NCBI RefSeq assembly: GCF_001243045.1
Contig: NZ_LN849007.1
Span: forward strand, 1,764,989 to 1,828,988
Source: Clostridium niameyense
GTDB lineage: Bacteria; Bacillota; Clostridia; Clostridiales; Clostridiaceae
Length of the DNA stretch: 64,000 nt
Reading direction: 5' to 3'
In this document: one piece after another, positions 63,940 through 64,000 of the stretch
Layout of the letters: the number at the start of each line of letters is the position of its first letter
Position numbering within the stretch: the stretch's first letter is position 1
Position numbers and translations under genes: made by a program
Notes under the pieces: model-generated
What the model was told of the DNA's origin: nothing
Databases searched by the model: none
The model's input: only the letters and a program-made list of their open reading frames with translations

Positions 63940-64000
63940 AAAAATGAAAAGAATGAAAAACCATAGCTTAATACGTGTATAAGGAGAAGTAATTGCAATT

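Overview
The window is very AT-rich, densely coded and carries Gram-positive style AGGAGG ribosome sites, U-tract hairpin terminators, a T-box leader and a purine riboswitch. Together with a SASP-like spore protein, a DUF1657/YetF pair, a stand-alone rubrerythrin-type protein, FeoAB and an anaerobic glycerol-3-phosphate oxidase set, this points to the chromosome of an anaerobic, spore-forming Clostridium (cluster I, of the botulinum/tetani/novyi kind). The genus is an inference from gene content; no rRNA, tRNA, insertion sequence, prophage or CRISPR array was seen.

Layout. 1-5 kb: a patatin-fold protein that has lost both catalytic residues, a membrane histidine kinase, a CBS-pair protein, BirA and an MscL with an added zinc ribbon. 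5.4-9.3 kb: a three-gene ABC-2 exporter (one permease frameshifted) bracketed by two nearly identical 82-bp direct repeats, with a set of inverted-repeat operators in front. 9.4-14.7 kb: a two-gene LysO-type exporter, then a YnjBCD-like uptake ABC transporter with a thioredoxin-like partner. 15-17 kb: two related membrane-anchored TPR proteins around a DUF2971 protein. 17-25.6 kb: MarR/MATE drug-efflux unit, AGCS symporter, a GH113-like protein, aldehyde dehydrogenase, HD protein and GAPDH. 26-32 kb: GltX, a small lipoprotein-like gene, YitT, GntR and TetR regulators, an RNase H-like nuclease and a HAD phosphatase. 32-37 kb: Fur-controlled feoAB plus Cys-rich partner, CBS protein, ArgS under a T-box. 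37-41.7 kb: glycerol-3-phosphate oxidation operon with a terminator in its leader, then a nucleoside-gate membrane protein. 42-48 kb: ABC-F protein, kinase-like protein and two adjacent broken genes (DUF255/YyaL thioredoxin-domain protein and a two-domain rhodanese). 48-64 kb: chemotaxis receptor, Fur-box PepSY protein, Ogt, TldD/TldE, spore protein, polysaccharide deacetylase, rubrerythrin, RecQ, DUF1657/YetF, riboswitch-controlled adenine deaminase, TPR protein and an intact patatin.

The window is mostly housekeeping chromosome. The points most worth following are the inactive patatin at the left edge, the repeat-flanked ABC module, the TPR/DUF2971/TPR cassette, the leader terminators of the glycerol-3-phosphate operon and gltX, the guanine-class aptamer placed on an adenine deaminase gene, and the local gene decay at 45-48 kb, where a stop codon replaces the catalytic cysteine of the rhodanese. 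No complete, clearly new multi-gene system was recognised.
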